64,000 bases of DNA from contig NZ_JAQTLY010000001.1 in NCBI RefSeq assembly GCF_028714655.1, positions 186,001 through 250,000 on the forward strand. The letters are read 5' to 3'. Made by a program: the position numbers and the translations under genes. The notes below the pieces were generated by a model, which saw nothing but the letters and a program-made list of their open reading frames with translations, was not told the DNA's origin and searched no databases. Shown here in pieces: positions 8,873 through 17,707 of the stretch. Source of the DNA: Sulfurimonas sp. (lineage in GTDB: Bacteria; Campylobacterota; Campylobacteria; Campylobacterales; Sulfurimonadaceae). The first letter of the stretch is position 1, and each line of letters starts with the position of its first letter.

Positions 8873-9123
8873 ATAGGTATGCGCAATAAAGAGGAGTTAA
8901 GAACTCTTCAAAAGAGCTTAAAACAATGGAATATAAAAACTATTTACATTAATGAAGAGATATCCTCAAGAGCGCTTTTTTTATGTAGAAGAGTCACTCT
9001 ATGCAGCTTGCATATTCACTCATAGCATCAACCTGCACACAAAATAGGATGATGCCTCTAACAGCTAATGACAAATATTACGAGATTGTAAAAGATTTGG
9101 ATATTGTTGTTTTTAGATCTTAG
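8873..9123 (+). pseudogene. Remnant of a VapC-type PIN-domain toxin gene
   Basis: The 408-bp gap between dnaX and waaF is not empty. From about 8873 one frame reads GMRNKEELRTLQKSL... INEEISSRAL, which matches the middle of VapC PIN toxins, and hits a stop at 9023. A second frame from 9019 reads LIASTCTQNRMMPLTANDKY, then EIVKDLDIVVFRS and TAG at 9121, which matches the VapC C-terminus. Between them a third frame gives FYVEESLYAA. The N-terminal third with the first catalytic Asp is missing and at least two frameshifts are present. It is a dead toxin gene; no antitoxin gene survives beside it. Confidence 0.75.
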
Positions 9124-9148
9124 CATAGAGTGAATATTATTTTAATGA

Positions 9149-10126
9149 TTAAATACTTAACTCTCTTACAGCCTCTATAACCTCTGATGCCTCTATGCTC
9201 TTCATACACTCATGATGCCCTAACGGACATTCTCTTTTAACACATGGCGAACACTCCAGATCATGTCGCACGATTCTACCTTTTTCATTCATCCATGGAT
9301 ATGTCTGTTTGTATTCTGTCGGTCCAATTATAGCTATTGTAGGAGTTTGATAAGCAGCGGCAATATGCATAGGTCCGCTATCATTTGTAAGCATTAGTGA
9401 ACACCCGCCGATATATGCACAAAGTTCTTTAACATTTGTCTTGCCTGCCAAGTTAATATAGTTTTTTACACCCAAAGATTTTAGATTTGACTCTATCTCA
9501 TTTGCAATGTCAATCTCGTTTGGAGCACCTAAGATTACTATATCAAACTTGTTGCTATACTCTTTTGCTACTTGTGCAAACCGCTCCGGATACCATCTTT
9601 TTGCAGAGCCATAAGCGGCGCCGCCATTGATGCCCATGGTAGGCTTATCAAATTTTTTTGCATCTATATGGAGTTTAAGATTTGATGTTTGTCCATTCCA
9701 AGAGGGTGTGTTAATCATCGCAAGTTGTGCATACTGTTGAGCTAGATGTTGTGTGTATTTTGATATTTTCGGCGTATGTGAGAGTAAAAACATAGAGTGC
9801 CACGATTTTTTAGCAATACAAATTACAGAACCTGTAAATTTTAAAAGCAGAGTTGAATGAATTTGATTTCTAAAAGTAATAGCAAAGTCAAATTTTCCTA
9901 ATTCACGGGCAAGTTTATAGGTAGCTAAGAGTCTGCTTGAGCTTTTTTTTGTCTCATCAACTACGGTTTTTTCACATTGAGGATGATACTTTATAGCTTC
10001 AATAGAGACATAACTTCCGACAAATGTAAACTTGGCATCAGGATAATGTTGTGATAAAAGTTCAATGGCAGGAGTCGCCATAACCGTATCCCCAAGCCAA
10101 TTAGGTAAAATTATTAATATTTTCAT
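9149..10126 (-). CDS. waaF: ADP-heptose:LPS heptosyltransferase II
   Basis: A GT9-family enzyme that adds the second heptose to the LPS inner core. At 325 residues it has normal length. It has the N-terminal MKILIILPNWLGDTVMATPA, the nucleotide-sugar loop GINGGAAYGSAKRWYPERFA, LTNDSGPMHIAAA and GPTEYKQTYPW, and the Cys-rich end LECSPCVKRECPLGHHECM typical of WaaF. The gene follows the membrane-anchored protein at 10135 by 8 bp on the same strand, so the two are probably cotranscribed. Confidence 0.92.
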   Translation of the reverse strand: MKILIILPNWLGDTVMATPAIELLSQHYPDAKFTFVGSYVSIEAIKYHPQCEKTVVDETKKSSSRLLATYKLARELGKFDFAITFRNQIHSTLLLKFTGSVICIAKKSWHSMFLLSHTPKISKYTQHLAQQYAQLAMINTPSWNGQTSNLKLHIDAKKFDKPTMGINGGAAYGSAKRWYPERFAQVAKEYSNKFDIVILGAPNEIDIANEIESNLKSLGVKNYINLAGKTNVKELCAYIGGCSLMLTNDSGPMHIAAAYQTPTIAIIGPTEYKQTYPWMNEKGRIVRHDLECSPCVKRECPLGHHECMKSIEASEVIEAVRELSI

Positions 10127-10134
10127 GGTTGTTA

Positions 10135-11394
10135 TTATACCGCCTCTTTTATGTAAATATATATTGGTGATGAACCTATGTTTATTTTTTCGCTTTTTAT
10201 TATCTCTCCATCACAAGAATAAACTTCAAAAATATCTTTATTTTTTATAGTTGTCGGTTTGAGCGACCAGTGGATTTGAAGAGGTTTTCTTCCGGCTAAA
10301 CATTGAAGCATATAGTAGCCTCTTTTTATATCTAGCTTTAAAAATTCTGCATTTTTTAGAGTGAGAACCATATATTTGTAGACTTCGTAGGCTTCTCTTT
10401 TTCGTAAACCCTCTCTGTTGTCCACAAGCCCGTAACCCGCTGCAATGAGCTGATGCCATGATACGGAATTGACTTGCCGTGATGCAAAAGCAAGAAGATA
10501 GTAGCGAAGCATATAGTCGGCGTAGAGTTTCTCGTCGACACACTCTTGCTCGCTTGTCGGGGCGTATGGAGCTGTTTTGGAAATGGGCCAGTTAGTCTCC
10601 GTGATGTGAAGTTCGTGCACACTTTTTGGACTAAGCCAAACCATAGCGGCAAGAAGTGCTATTTTATCAAGCAGGGTAAAGCCCATCTGCATATTTTCGG
10701 GTGCGCCGCGTCTGTCAACATAGAGAAGCGAAGATACTCCGTCGTAACGGTAGTCACAAAAGTTAAAAAGCGTATGTGCAGTGAAGTGATACTCAAAGTC
10801 TATAACGCCGCTGCCTATAAGTTTGATATGAGGGAATTTTGAAATCTTCAAATCATAAGCAACCTGATAAAAACTGCTGTACTCATCAACGCTGAAAAAT
10901 CCCCATTTTGCTCTGTTTATGGTTGAACCTATTTCAAAAATATCTACTTCTTCGCCGAGTGCGCTAAAAATAGTCTCTAAATCTTTTTGCAAACGAGATA
11001 AATCTTCTATATGTTCTCTGTCTTGAAGGATTTTAAGGGTTACTTTTTTATTTTGGCATAGAAGAATGAAATCTTTTAAAAGCGGGAGTTTTTCCATCTC
11101 CCAAAGTTTAAAGCGCAACAAAATCCTCTCCACGCCAAGTTCTTCTATCATACCAAGAGTTGCTTGCGGCTCTCTTTCAAAGTCAACGCCGATGCAGAAA
11201 AAATCGTTTGAGTTTATCTTTTTTCTTTTTACAAAAGGTATCAGCAAAAGCGAAATTGGTAATACAAAAATAGAGATAATAATAGTTTTAAGAAGTGAGC
11301 CAATCTGACTTTTTCTCATCTGCTTTTTATAGCTTTTATCTTGTAACGGATATGGTTGATCGGAATAATTATCCCAAATATATGGTTGTTTCAT
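10135..11394 (-). CDS. Membrane-anchored glycoside-hydrolase-like (TIM-barrel) protein
   Basis: A 419-residue protein with one membrane segment near residues 31-55 (LLKTIIISIFVLPISLLLIPF) followed by a large soluble domain. The domain resembles clan GH-A hydrolases: successive beta/alpha units (VERILLRFKLWE, VTLKIL, VDIFEIGSTINRAKWG) and a late strand HELHITETNWP, whose Glu would be in the nucleophile position. The expected general acid/base near EIGSTIN is not a clean Asn-Glu pair, so activity is uncertain. It is probably cotranscribed with waaF, suggesting a role in cell-surface polysaccharide metabolism. The fold assignment is an inference from motifs. Confidence 0.6.
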   Translation of the reverse strand: MKQPYIWDNYSDQPYPLQDKSYKKQMRKSQIGSLLKTIIISIFVLPISLLLIPFVKRKKINSNDFFCIGVDFEREPQATLGMIEELGVERILLRFKLWEMEKLPLLKDFILLCQNKKVTLKILQDREHIEDLSRLQKDLETIFSALGEEVDIFEIGSTINRAKWGFFSVDEYSSFYQVAYDLKISKFPHIKLIGSGVIDFEYHFTAHTLFNFCDYRYDGVSSLLYVDRRGAPENMQMGFTLLDKIALLAAMVWLSPKSVHELHITETNWPISKTAPYAPTSEQECVDEKLYADYMLRYYLLAFASRQVNSVSWHQLIAAGYGLVDNREGLRKREAYEVYKYMVLTLKNAEFLKLDIKRGYYMLQCLAGRKPLQIHWSLKPTTIKNKDIFEVYSCDGEIIKSEKINIGSSPIYIYIKEAV

Positions 11395-11452
11395 AAGGCG
11401 AATTATAGCCTTTTTGAGATAAAATGGTTCTATTTTTAAAAGAGGAGTTTTT

Positions 11453-11824
11453 GTGACACAATCTATAATAAAAAATTTATTGATACAAAAGTTGCAAACT
11501 CTTGCTAATGTTGAGTTCGCATATCTGTTTGGTTCTTATGCAGAGGATTTGCAAAAAGAGTCAAGCGATATAGATATTGCTGTTTTTTTAAATAAAACAG
11601 ATTTGGATTCGCAGCTGCAGTTAAACTATGAACTCTCAAAATTTCTAAAAAGAGATGTTGATTTATTACTGCTTAACAGTGCAAAAAATCTCTCTCTTTT
11701 AGAGGCAGTTTTAAAAAAAGGTGTTATTTTAAAAGATTGTGACAAGAGAGTTGATTTTGAGCTCAGAACCGGACATGATATATTGGATTACAAAGAGTTT
11801 AAAAGAAGTATAGATGCAGCGTAG
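11453..11824 (+). CDS. mntA: MntA-type minimal nucleotidyltransferase (antitoxin)
   Basis: A 123-residue nucleotidyltransferase with the exact MntA motif GS-X10-DXD (Gly27-Ser28, Asp39, Asp41). In characterised MntA/HepT pairs this enzyme AMPylates a tyrosine next to the HEPN active site and silences the toxin. The start is GTG at 11453, with GGAG at 11444-11447. The HEPN toxin gene begins inside its last codons (11-bp overlap). A C-terminal tail runs to residue 123 (RTGHDILDYKEFKRSIDAA). The pair sits between LPS genes, a typical cargo position. Confidence 0.88.
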   Translation: MTQSIIKNLLIQKLQTLANVEFAYLFGSYAEDLQKESSDIDIAVFLNKTDLDSQLQLNYELSKFLKRDVDLLLLNSAKNLSLLEAVLKKGVILKDCDKRVDFELRTGHDILDYKEFKRSIDAA

Positions 11825-12221
11825 AATTTTAAAAAAAATAGAAAAAATTAACTATTATTTAAATCTTTTGGATGATTATAAGGGTGATTGCAAAAATAGA
11901 TTTTTAAGTGACCCGATGTATGAGGGCGCACTTCTTCATTATCTCTATTTGGTAAGCGACGGCTCTATATCTTTAGCTGAAATGGTAATAAAATATAAAA
12001 ATTTTGAATCGGCACAGAGCTATTATGAAGCCATAGATATCTTGGGTGAAAACGGAGTTCTGCCAAGAGAATTTGCATATGATTTTGCAAAAATAGCATC
12101 ATTTAGAAATTTTTTGGCACATGATTATGAAAAGATAGATTACTTAGTTATTTGTGAAGATGTCTTAGCAAAGCTTGGTGATATAAGGAAATACCTCTCT
12201 TATATTCAAAAAGTTATTTAG
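11814..12221 (+). CDS. hepT: HEPN-domain toxin of HepT type (DUF86)
   Basis: A 135-residue all-helical HEPN protein. The RNase motif R-X4-H is intact: Arg98-Asn99-Phe-Leu-Ala-His103, followed by DYEKID, which holds the tyrosine position modified by MntA enzymes (RNxLAHxY). This is the expected partner for the nucleotidyltransferase upstream. In studied systems HepT is an RNase that cuts tRNA or mRNA and slows growth until AMPylated. Both genes appear intact, so the module is probably functional. The following glycosyltransferase begins 11 bp later and may be read from the same transcript. Confidence 0.88.
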   Translation: MQRRILKKIEKINYYLNLLDDYKGDCKNRFLSDPMYEGALLHYLYLVSDGSISLAEMVIKYKNFESAQSYYEAIDILGENGVLPREFAYDFAKIASFRNFLAHDYEKIDYLVICEDVLAKLGDIRKYLSYIQKVI

Positions 12222-12232
12222 AGAGAGAATTA

Positions 12233-13201
12233 ATGAACATTCTTGTAGTACGCACTGATAAATTGGGTGATTTTGTAACTGCTCTTCCTGCTATATATGT
12301 GTTAAAAAAGCATAACCCTCAAAACAGAGTTATCGTATGTGTTGCGCCTTTAAATAAAAGTTTGGCACAATCTTGTGACTTTATAGATGAGGTAATAGTC
12401 GATGAGGGTGGGAGTTTTTTGGGGTTTGTCGCGAAGTTAAGAGAAGCAAAAATAGATGCCTCGATAACTCTTTTTTCAAATACGCGTGTCGCTCTTGCTC
12501 AGTTTTTGGCAGGAATCCCAAAACGAATCGCACCTGCAACAAAAATAGCTCAAATCTTTTATACAAATAGAGTGGTGCAAAGACGAAGCGAAGTAAAAAT
12601 GGCGGAGTTTGAGTATAACCTAGAACTGACACGCGCTCTTTTTAGCGATATAAGTTTAGAGTATAAAAAACCGCTTTTAGAGTTTAACGATGCAAAGGAG
12701 ATTTATGGAGTTTTTTGTGCAAATAACGATATAACAAGAGAAATAATAGCTTTTCATGTGGGATTTGGCGGTTCAAGCGATGCAAACTGGTCTTTGGATG
12801 AGTATGAGATTTTAATCCGCGCGGTTGTAAAAGAGGATAAATATCAAGTTGTTTTAACCTTTGGTCCTGATGAGAAAAAGTTGTGCGAAGAGATGCAAAA
12901 CAGGCTCTTTGATGTAAATGCAGTTTTTTATCTCTCGCTTGAGGGGCTGGTATACTTTGCAAAGCTTATAAGCAATTTTAAGCTTTTTATATCCACTTCA
13001 ACAGGGACTTATCATATAGCCTCTTTGGTAGGAACACCGACAATGACTTTTTTTGCGGATAATCTTTTTGCAAGTTCTAAGCGATGGAAAAGCATTGGAG
13101 ATGAAAAACTGCAAAAGCATTTTATGATACCTTATGATAAAGAAAAAAGAGAAGAGTTGTTTGAAGAGGTTAAGAGAGAACTAACCGGACTTCTTTTATA
13201 A
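12233..13201 (+). CDS. Glycosyltransferase family 9 (heptosyltransferase-like)
   Basis: A 322-residue GT9 protein: N-terminal MNILVVRTDKLGDFVTALPA, a central HVGFGGSSDANWSLDEY, and STSTGTYHIASLVGTPTMTFF near the sugar-nucleotide site. It lacks the Cys-rich tail of WaaF and is less similar to WaaC, so it probably adds a different heptose or hexose to the LPS core. An RBS (AGAGAGAAT) precedes the ATG. It lies on the plus strand between two minus-strand LPS gene groups, directly behind the HepT gene. Confidence 0.82.
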   Translation: MNILVVRTDKLGDFVTALPAIYVLKKHNPQNRVIVCVAPLNKSLAQSCDFIDEVIVDEGGSFLGFVAKLREAKIDASITLFSNTRVALAQFLAGIPKRIAPATKIAQIFYTNRVVQRRSEVKMAEFEYNLELTRALFSDISLEYKKPLLEFNDAKEIYGVFCANNDITREIIAFHVGFGGSSDANWSLDEYEILIRAVVKEDKYQVVLTFGPDEKKLCEEMQNRLFDVNAVFYLSLEGLVYFAKLISNFKLFISTSTGTYHIASLVGTPTMTFFADNLFASSKRWKSIGDEKLQKHFMIPYDKEKREELFEEVKRELTGLLL

Positions 13202-13203
13202 CC

Positions 13204-13360
13204 TAGATTGCTTTGCTGAGATTGCCGCGCTTCGCTCGCAATGACAATGTGGTTCGTATACCGTCTCTTTCGCAATGACAATGTGGCTCATATACCGTCT
13301 CTCTCGCAATGATAATACGGCTCGTATGACTGTCATTGCGAACAAAGTGAAGCAATCTAA
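13204..13360. repeat. AGATTGC...GCAATCT dispersed element with 34-bp tandem units
   Basis: The element starts TAGATTGCTT and ends AAGCAATCTA, so its ends are inverted repeats. Inside, units beginning TCGCAATGA recur at 13236, 13270 and 13304, a period of exactly 34 bp, with only a few substitutions (for example GGTTCGTATACC versus GGCTCATATACC). It fills the gap between two convergent genes. It belongs to the same family as the elements at 27224, 32214, 32595, 52391, 53728 and 60646. Confidence 0.8.
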
Positions 13361-13387
13361 AAGAGGGTTATAGAAGTTTATTAAATT

Positions 13388-13945
13388 TTAATGCTCCCAG
13401 CTTATACCATCTTTTACCACTTTTGCAGGATTGCCCACTGCAACAGAGCCGTTAGGGATGGATTTTGTCAAAATGGAGCCTATACCTACGACGGAGTTTG
13501 CCCCAACTTCTACGCCTTTTAATATCGTTACATAGTCTGCTATCCAGACTTTATCTTTTAGCTTAATATCTTTAGCGCTATTTATAATTATTCCGTCTTG
13601 ATATATGGGATGCCCGTCGGATGTCATAAGCTTTGCGTTTCTGCTTAACATACACTCATCGCCGATGATTAAATGGATATTTTCTTCTTTTGCGGAAATA
13701 TAGCATCCATCGCCGATTATAGAGTTCTTACCTATGATAATTGAGCAGTTGTTTCCCACAATCTCAATAAAAGAGCCGTTTATTTTTACACCGCTTTTTA
13801 TATGCAGAGTATTGTTTTTGCCTTTGATAACTATTTTTGTTTTAGATATTTTTAGTGATTTGTTATCATCGACTAAGATTTTATTGTTTTGTCCATTTAC
13901 TCTAACTCTGTTTTTTAACTTTTGAAAAAATGTTAATTGATTCAT
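13388..13945 (-). CDS. Hexapeptide-repeat (left-handed beta-helix) acyltransferase
   Basis: A 185-residue protein with hexapeptide repeats from about residue 45 (IVGNNCSIIIGKNSIIGDGC) through VWIADYVTILKGVEVGANSVVGIGSILTKSIPNGSVAVGNPAKVV. The C-terminal half matches the LbetaH acetyltransferases (WcaF/CysE type), with a candidate catalytic His in TSDGHPIY. It is the last gene of a six-gene minus-strand LPS operon and overlaps the preceding GT2 gene by 4 bp, so it probably O-acetylates a core or O-antigen sugar. The acceptor cannot be told from sequence. Confidence 0.85.
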   Translation of the reverse strand: MNQLTFFQKLKNRVRVNGQNNKILVDDNKSLKISKTKIVIKGKNNTLHIKSGVKINGSFIEIVGNNCSIIIGKNSIIGDGCYISAKEENIHLIIGDECMLSRNAKLMTSDGHPIYQDGIIINSAKDIKLKDKVWIADYVTILKGVEVGANSVVGIGSILTKSIPNGSVAVGNPAKVVKDGISWEH

Positions 13946-14694
13946 TTTTGCTCTTTGTTTAGCTCATAGAGTTTTATGTATTTGTAAAAGTTTGTTGCCA
14001 TATGGGAAAATGCTATCACTAATCCAGCATAGCCGTCTAAAAAACCTCTTTTTATAAAGTAGGTTTTAAAAAATGAAAATAGACCGTTAAAAAAGGCTTT
14101 GCTTGGAGATGAGCTTTTTTTGCCTGCATTGTCGGCAGCAAATGCGCTTGAGTAGCGGTCAAGTTTTATGATAAAGTCCGTGATAGTTGCGTATGGATAG
14201 TGTTTTACATTTCCTTGTATCGGCACTGTGTTAAAACCTTTTTCAATCACTTTTTCATGCACTCTCTCTTGTGTAAATGCTGTTTTTGTTTTATTAAAGA
14301 GCCTGACTATGATGTCATCTCCCCAACAGTGCTTCACTTGTGTATTTTTATAGTAGTTTTCTCTTAGGATAGTGTATATATTTTTATCGTTTAGCTCTAC
14401 GGAGGTTAGATTTTTTATAAACTCATCCGATAAAACTTCATCCGCATCCAGTGAAAGTACCCAATCATTTTTTGCAAAACTGCAAGCCAGATTTTTTGTG
14501 CTGCCAAATCCCAAGAACTCGCCTTGAAAGATAGTAACATTTGGGTATTTTTTTGCAATCTCTAAAGTTTCATCTGTTGAGCCGTTGTCGTATAAAACAA
14601 CATTTTCAAAAGATTTTAGAGAGGCAAGGGTTGCATCTATGGTAGAGGCTCCGTTTTTTACGATAATTACGCATGAAATGTTTTTAATCGACAA
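13942..14694 (-). CDS. Glycosyltransferase family 2, WaaE/KdtX-like
   Basis: A 250-residue GT-A enzyme. N-terminal ISCVIIVKNGASTIDATLASL and VLYDNGSTDETLEIA form the nucleotide-binding part, WVLSLDADEVLSDEF contains the metal-binding DAD motif, and HCWGDDIIVRLFNK matches the WaaE-type LPS core glucosyltransferase pattern. The C-terminal KTYFIKRGFLDGYAGLVIAF is also typical of that group. The gene overlaps both neighbours in the LPS operon (11 and 4 bp). Donor and acceptor are inferred by family only. Confidence 0.85.
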   Translation of the reverse strand: MSIKNISCVIIVKNGASTIDATLASLKSFENVVLYDNGSTDETLEIAKKYPNVTIFQGEFLGFGSTKNLACSFAKNDWVLSLDADEVLSDEFIKNLTSVELNDKNIYTILRENYYKNTQVKHCWGDDIIVRLFNKTKTAFTQERVHEKVIEKGFNTVPIQGNVKHYPYATITDFIIKLDRYSSAFAADNAGKKSSSPSKAFFNGLFSFFKTYFIKRGFLDGYAGLVIAFSHMATNFYKYIKLYELNKEQK

Positions 14695-15418
14695 CTGCTT
14701 CTCCTCTCAACCTTTTTTTTGCATTTTTTCTATCTTTATGCGCTTGTGACTGTTTTAGCGCAATTTTTATACAACTATCTTCGTCGCCGTTTATCAGTTT
14801 GCAATACTCTTTTATAATTGTCTTTAAATCATCATCTTTTGCCCAGAGTTTGGAGAAATTTTTTAGTCTCTCTTCTAAGCCTAGAGGTTTAAACTCCATT
14901 CGGTTAATGTCTACTATTTTAAATATATAACTGCCGTTTTCCTCTTTTATCAAAATATTGCCCGGAGAGTAGTCAAGATGAAAAATACCTTTTTCATGAA
15001 GCATAAATGTAAACTGCGATAAAGCCTTAAAAACAGCTTCCCTATTCTCAAAACCGGCATCTAACAAAGGCTCTCTTATCGTAAAATCATATTTGAAATT
15101 TTCGCTCACAAAATAGCTCTCATTGATTAGACCGAATTTTCTAAACTCTATATATCCTATGGGTTTTGGTACAAAATCCTTTATTTTTATGCTGTTTTCA
15201 TACGACTTTTTTGCTTTTGAGTCTTTAAAAACCGTATAGACTATTTTGTTTATAGCGTTTGGTATTTTAAAAGATTTTACAACCAAACTCTCGTCCTCGA
15301 AATCGATAATTTTTATCTCGTTTCTTGCTTTGTGGATTGAGTCATTTGAGCTGTAAAAGCAGCTTTTAATATCTTTTATAAGTGCTTCGTATCTCTCGTT
15401 TATTGCTTTAAACTTCAT
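14684..15418 (-). CDS. LPS core sugar kinase-like protein (RIO/APH fold)
   Basis: A 244-residue protein of the LPS kinase group (KdkA/WaaP/InaA-like). The catalytic loop is FHLDYSPGNIL, with Asp and Asn in the right places, and the metal-binding aspartate falls in FKIVDINRMEF. An upstream lysine lies in ESLVVKSFK. In this position it would phosphorylate heptose or Kdo of the LPS core. It overlaps the ligase-like gene by 11 bp on one side and the GT2 gene by 11 bp on the other. The exact target is unknown. Confidence 0.78.
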   Translation of the reverse strand: MKFKAINERYEALIKDIKSCFYSSNDSIHKARNEIKIIDFEDESLVVKSFKIPNAINKIVYTVFKDSKAKKSYENSIKIKDFVPKPIGYIEFRKFGLINESYFVSENFKYDFTIREPLLDAGFENREAVFKALSQFTFMLHEKGIFHLDYSPGNILIKEENGSYIFKIVDINRMEFKPLGLEERLKNFSKLWAKDDDLKTIIKEYCKLINGDEDSCIKIALKQSQAHKDRKNAKKRLRGEAVVD

Positions 15419-16616
15419 TTTCTATCCTATATTGTGCTATAAAAATCCCTGCAAAAAGAGTAAAAAATGCAACTGAAAACTGTTCATGAAACATAGTTTC
15501 CACTAGACTTGAAACAGAGTAAACAGTAACAAAAATAACGGCTAAATTAGAATAAAACCTGTCGTGAATGTTGAGCTTTAAAAGGCTGTAGAATATCATA
15601 AGATAGAAAAATAGTCCAATCAACCCTAAATGAACCGCAGTTTGAATATAGAAATTATGGTAGCTTGGCATCTCTTTTAGGCACTCCATATTTTCATATT
15701 TTTTTGAAACTATATCTTTAAGAGTATCCATCTCGTTGGTTACACCGATGCCAAAGAGAGGATTATCTGAAAAAATTTCGCCTCCGATGCTCCAAACACC
15801 GATTCTAAGACCGATTGAGGTGCAGTAATTTTTATCATTGATGACTTTGTTTATATCAGACACGCCTATATCAAACCTTGCTTTAAAGTTAGGGCTGACT
15901 TGGTATGCCGCATAAAAAATAGATATAACTAAAAACAAGATGCCAAAAAAAGCTAAAATTTTATTTTTAATGTTTAAAAAGCCGACCATAAAAATAGATG
16001 CCGCAAATGCCGCCTGACCGGTTCTTCCTGCATTTATAAGAAGATTTATAGTTGTCGTTAGAAAAAAGAGAGAGTAAAATATTTTTATCTTTACGCTCTC
16101 TTCATAAAATATTTTATTTAAAAGAAGCAGCGATGTAAATGCCAAAAACATCGAGTATTGCGGATGATTCATAAATGGATTCGGAAATTCTACGGTTGCA
16201 TTTTTAAAACTCCACAGTTCAAAAAATACACCGTAAGAGATAAATTCGCTTATAAGCATACCGATTAAAAATGCGGAAAGTGCATACTCCAAATATTTTT
16301 TTTGTATAGTTGAAGCGACAACGGGTATAACTAAAAAGTACCAATATTTTCTTATGTAGTAGAAGCCGCTTTGTATATTATCAGACCAAAACAGGGATAG
16401 TATGCTAAAGGTGATAAAAGCTAAAAGATAGATAATAACTTTGTCGGATTTTAGAAAATCTATACTGTTTTTAAAATTATTCGTAAACAGCCAAAGAGTA
16501 AAAAGCAGAGCAGTCAGTATTGATATAGAGCTTCTTGAGATGGGTAATAAAAAAGCATATAAAACAAACATATAGTTTATATAGTCGTAGGTAGTGAGCT
16601 TTTTAATATTAATCAT
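15408..16616 (-). CDS. waaL: O-antigen ligase-like polytopic membrane protein
   Basis: A 402-residue protein with about ten to twelve membrane segments and a large periplasmic loop near residues 230-330. It has the O-antigen ligase (Wzy_C/WaaL) pattern: conserved NAGRTGQAAF and, in the loop, LFGIGVTNEMDTLKD and MPSYHNFYIQTAVHLGLIGL, where the His matches the catalytic loop of ligases. WaaL joins O-antigen to lipid A-core in the periplasm; Wzy polymerases look similar, but this gene's place among core enzymes favours a ligase. It overlaps neighbours by 4 and 11 bp. Confidence 0.82.
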   Translation of the reverse strand: MINIKKLTTYDYINYMFVLYAFLLPISRSSISILTALLFTLWLFTNNFKNSIDFLKSDKVIIYLLAFITFSILSLFWSDNIQSGFYYIRKYWYFLVIPVVASTIQKKYLEYALSAFLIGMLISEFISYGVFFELWSFKNATVEFPNPFMNHPQYSMFLAFTSLLLLNKIFYEESVKIKIFYSLFFLTTTINLLINAGRTGQAAFAASIFMVGFLNIKNKILAFFGILFLVISIFYAAYQVSPNFKARFDIGVSDINKVINDKNYCTSIGLRIGVWSIGGEIFSDNPLFGIGVTNEMDTLKDIVSKKYENMECLKEMPSYHNFYIQTAVHLGLIGLFFYLMIFYSLLKLNIHDRFYSNLAVIFVTVYSVSSLVETMFHEQFSVAFFTLFAGIFIAQYRIENEV

Positions 16617-17707
16617 TTTGCGTCATTAAGAATCGAGTTAAAAAACTTGTCAAACTTTTCTACGGTAGTTTTGTGAGACATCTTATTTTCAATGGTGTAG
16701 GCACAATTTTTTGAAAATTCTTGCAGTTTTTGGGGTGAGTTATAGAGTTCTATGATTTTTTTAGCTATTGCATCCGCATCTTTTATCGGAACTATAAAGC
16801 CGTTAAAACCGTCCTCTATGATCTCCGAATTTCCCTCAATTGCCGAAGCTATTACCGGTACATTCGCGGCTAATGCTTCAAGAATAACTCGCGGTAAGCC
16901 CTCTTTGCGGGTTGATGCTTGAACTAAAACGCTGCATGAGGCTATGATTTGCGGTGCATCGTTTCTAAATCCACTTAGATGAATTCTATCTTGCATACCG
17001 CAATTTTTTATCTCGGAGATATAAGGCTCTTGGGAGATATTTTCGCCTATTAGAATAATATGGATATTTTCAAATTTTGCCAACTCATAAGCAGCTTTTA
17101 ACAGATAAATAAGCCCTTTGTGCGGTCTGACATTTGCGACAAAAGCGATATTGAAGTTGTTTTTATTTGTCCCAAACTCTTCAAGATTTATCGGCTTTGT
17201 GTTATACCACGAAACTTCATGCCCTTTGTAGATAGTTTCAACCTTTTTTGACTGACAAAATATCTGGTTTTTTACATGCTTGCTAACGGCTTCGGAGACG
17301 CAAATAACACCGTCTACTCTCGGATTTAGCGCGTTTAGGTATGAACTCGGATCATGTCTGTAAAGTCCGCCTGTCGTTCCTCTGTAGGTTACGAGTTTTA
17401 CTTTGGTGCCTATGCAGGCAATGGCGGCATTTGAGATTGACTTTGAGTTTGTTGCATAGACAATGTCAATATTATATTTTTTTATAGCATCTCTTATTTT
17501 TTTGATGGTGTTTGGCGAAATCTTTTTTTTATAGCGGGTGTCTATAATTTTTATACCGTGTTCCCTAAACCTTGAAGCGTATGCACTGTTCTCTTCCGTC
17601 ATAATAGTTACATCGTAACCGAATTTTAGAAGTGAAATATATATTTCGGCTTCGGGTCTTACGCTATTGAATGAGCCGTCCGTGGCTGTTAGTACAAGAA
17701 GATTCAA
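16613..17707 (-). CDS. Glycosyltransferase family 4 (GT-B)
   Basis: A 364-residue GT-B enzyme. The C-terminal domain has the GT4 features NIAFVANVRPHKGLIYLLKA, IHLSGFRND, SCSVLVQASTRKEGLPRVILEALAANVPVIAS and EIIEDGFNGFIVP, with the E-x7-E motif in the KEGLPRVILEAL region. The N-terminal domain carries the acceptor site and is less conserved. It probably adds a sugar to the LPS core. Stops and starts overlap by 4 bp with both operon neighbours. The name of the sugar cannot be deduced. Confidence 0.87.
   Translation of the reverse strand: MNLLVLTATDGSFNSVRPEAEIYISLLKFGYDVTIMTEENSAYASRFREHGIKIIDTRYKKKISPNTIKKIRDAIKKYNIDIVYATNSKSISNAAIACIGTKVKLVTYRGTTGGLYRHDPSSYLNALNPRVDGVICVSEAVSKHVKNQIFCQSKKVETIYKGHEVSWYNTKPINLEEFGTNKNNFNIAFVANVRPHKGLIYLLKAAYELAKFENIHIILIGENISQEPYISEIKNCGMQDRIHLSGFRNDAPQIIASCSVLVQASTRKEGLPRVILEALAANVPVIASAIEGNSEIIEDGFNGFIVPIKDADAIAKKIIELYNSPQKLQEFSKNCAYTIENKMSHKTTVEKFDKFFNSILNDAK

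Noticed and set aside
13236-13337. 34-bp tandem array as a CRISPR
   Set aside because: Units are contiguous with no unique spacers and there are no cas genes.
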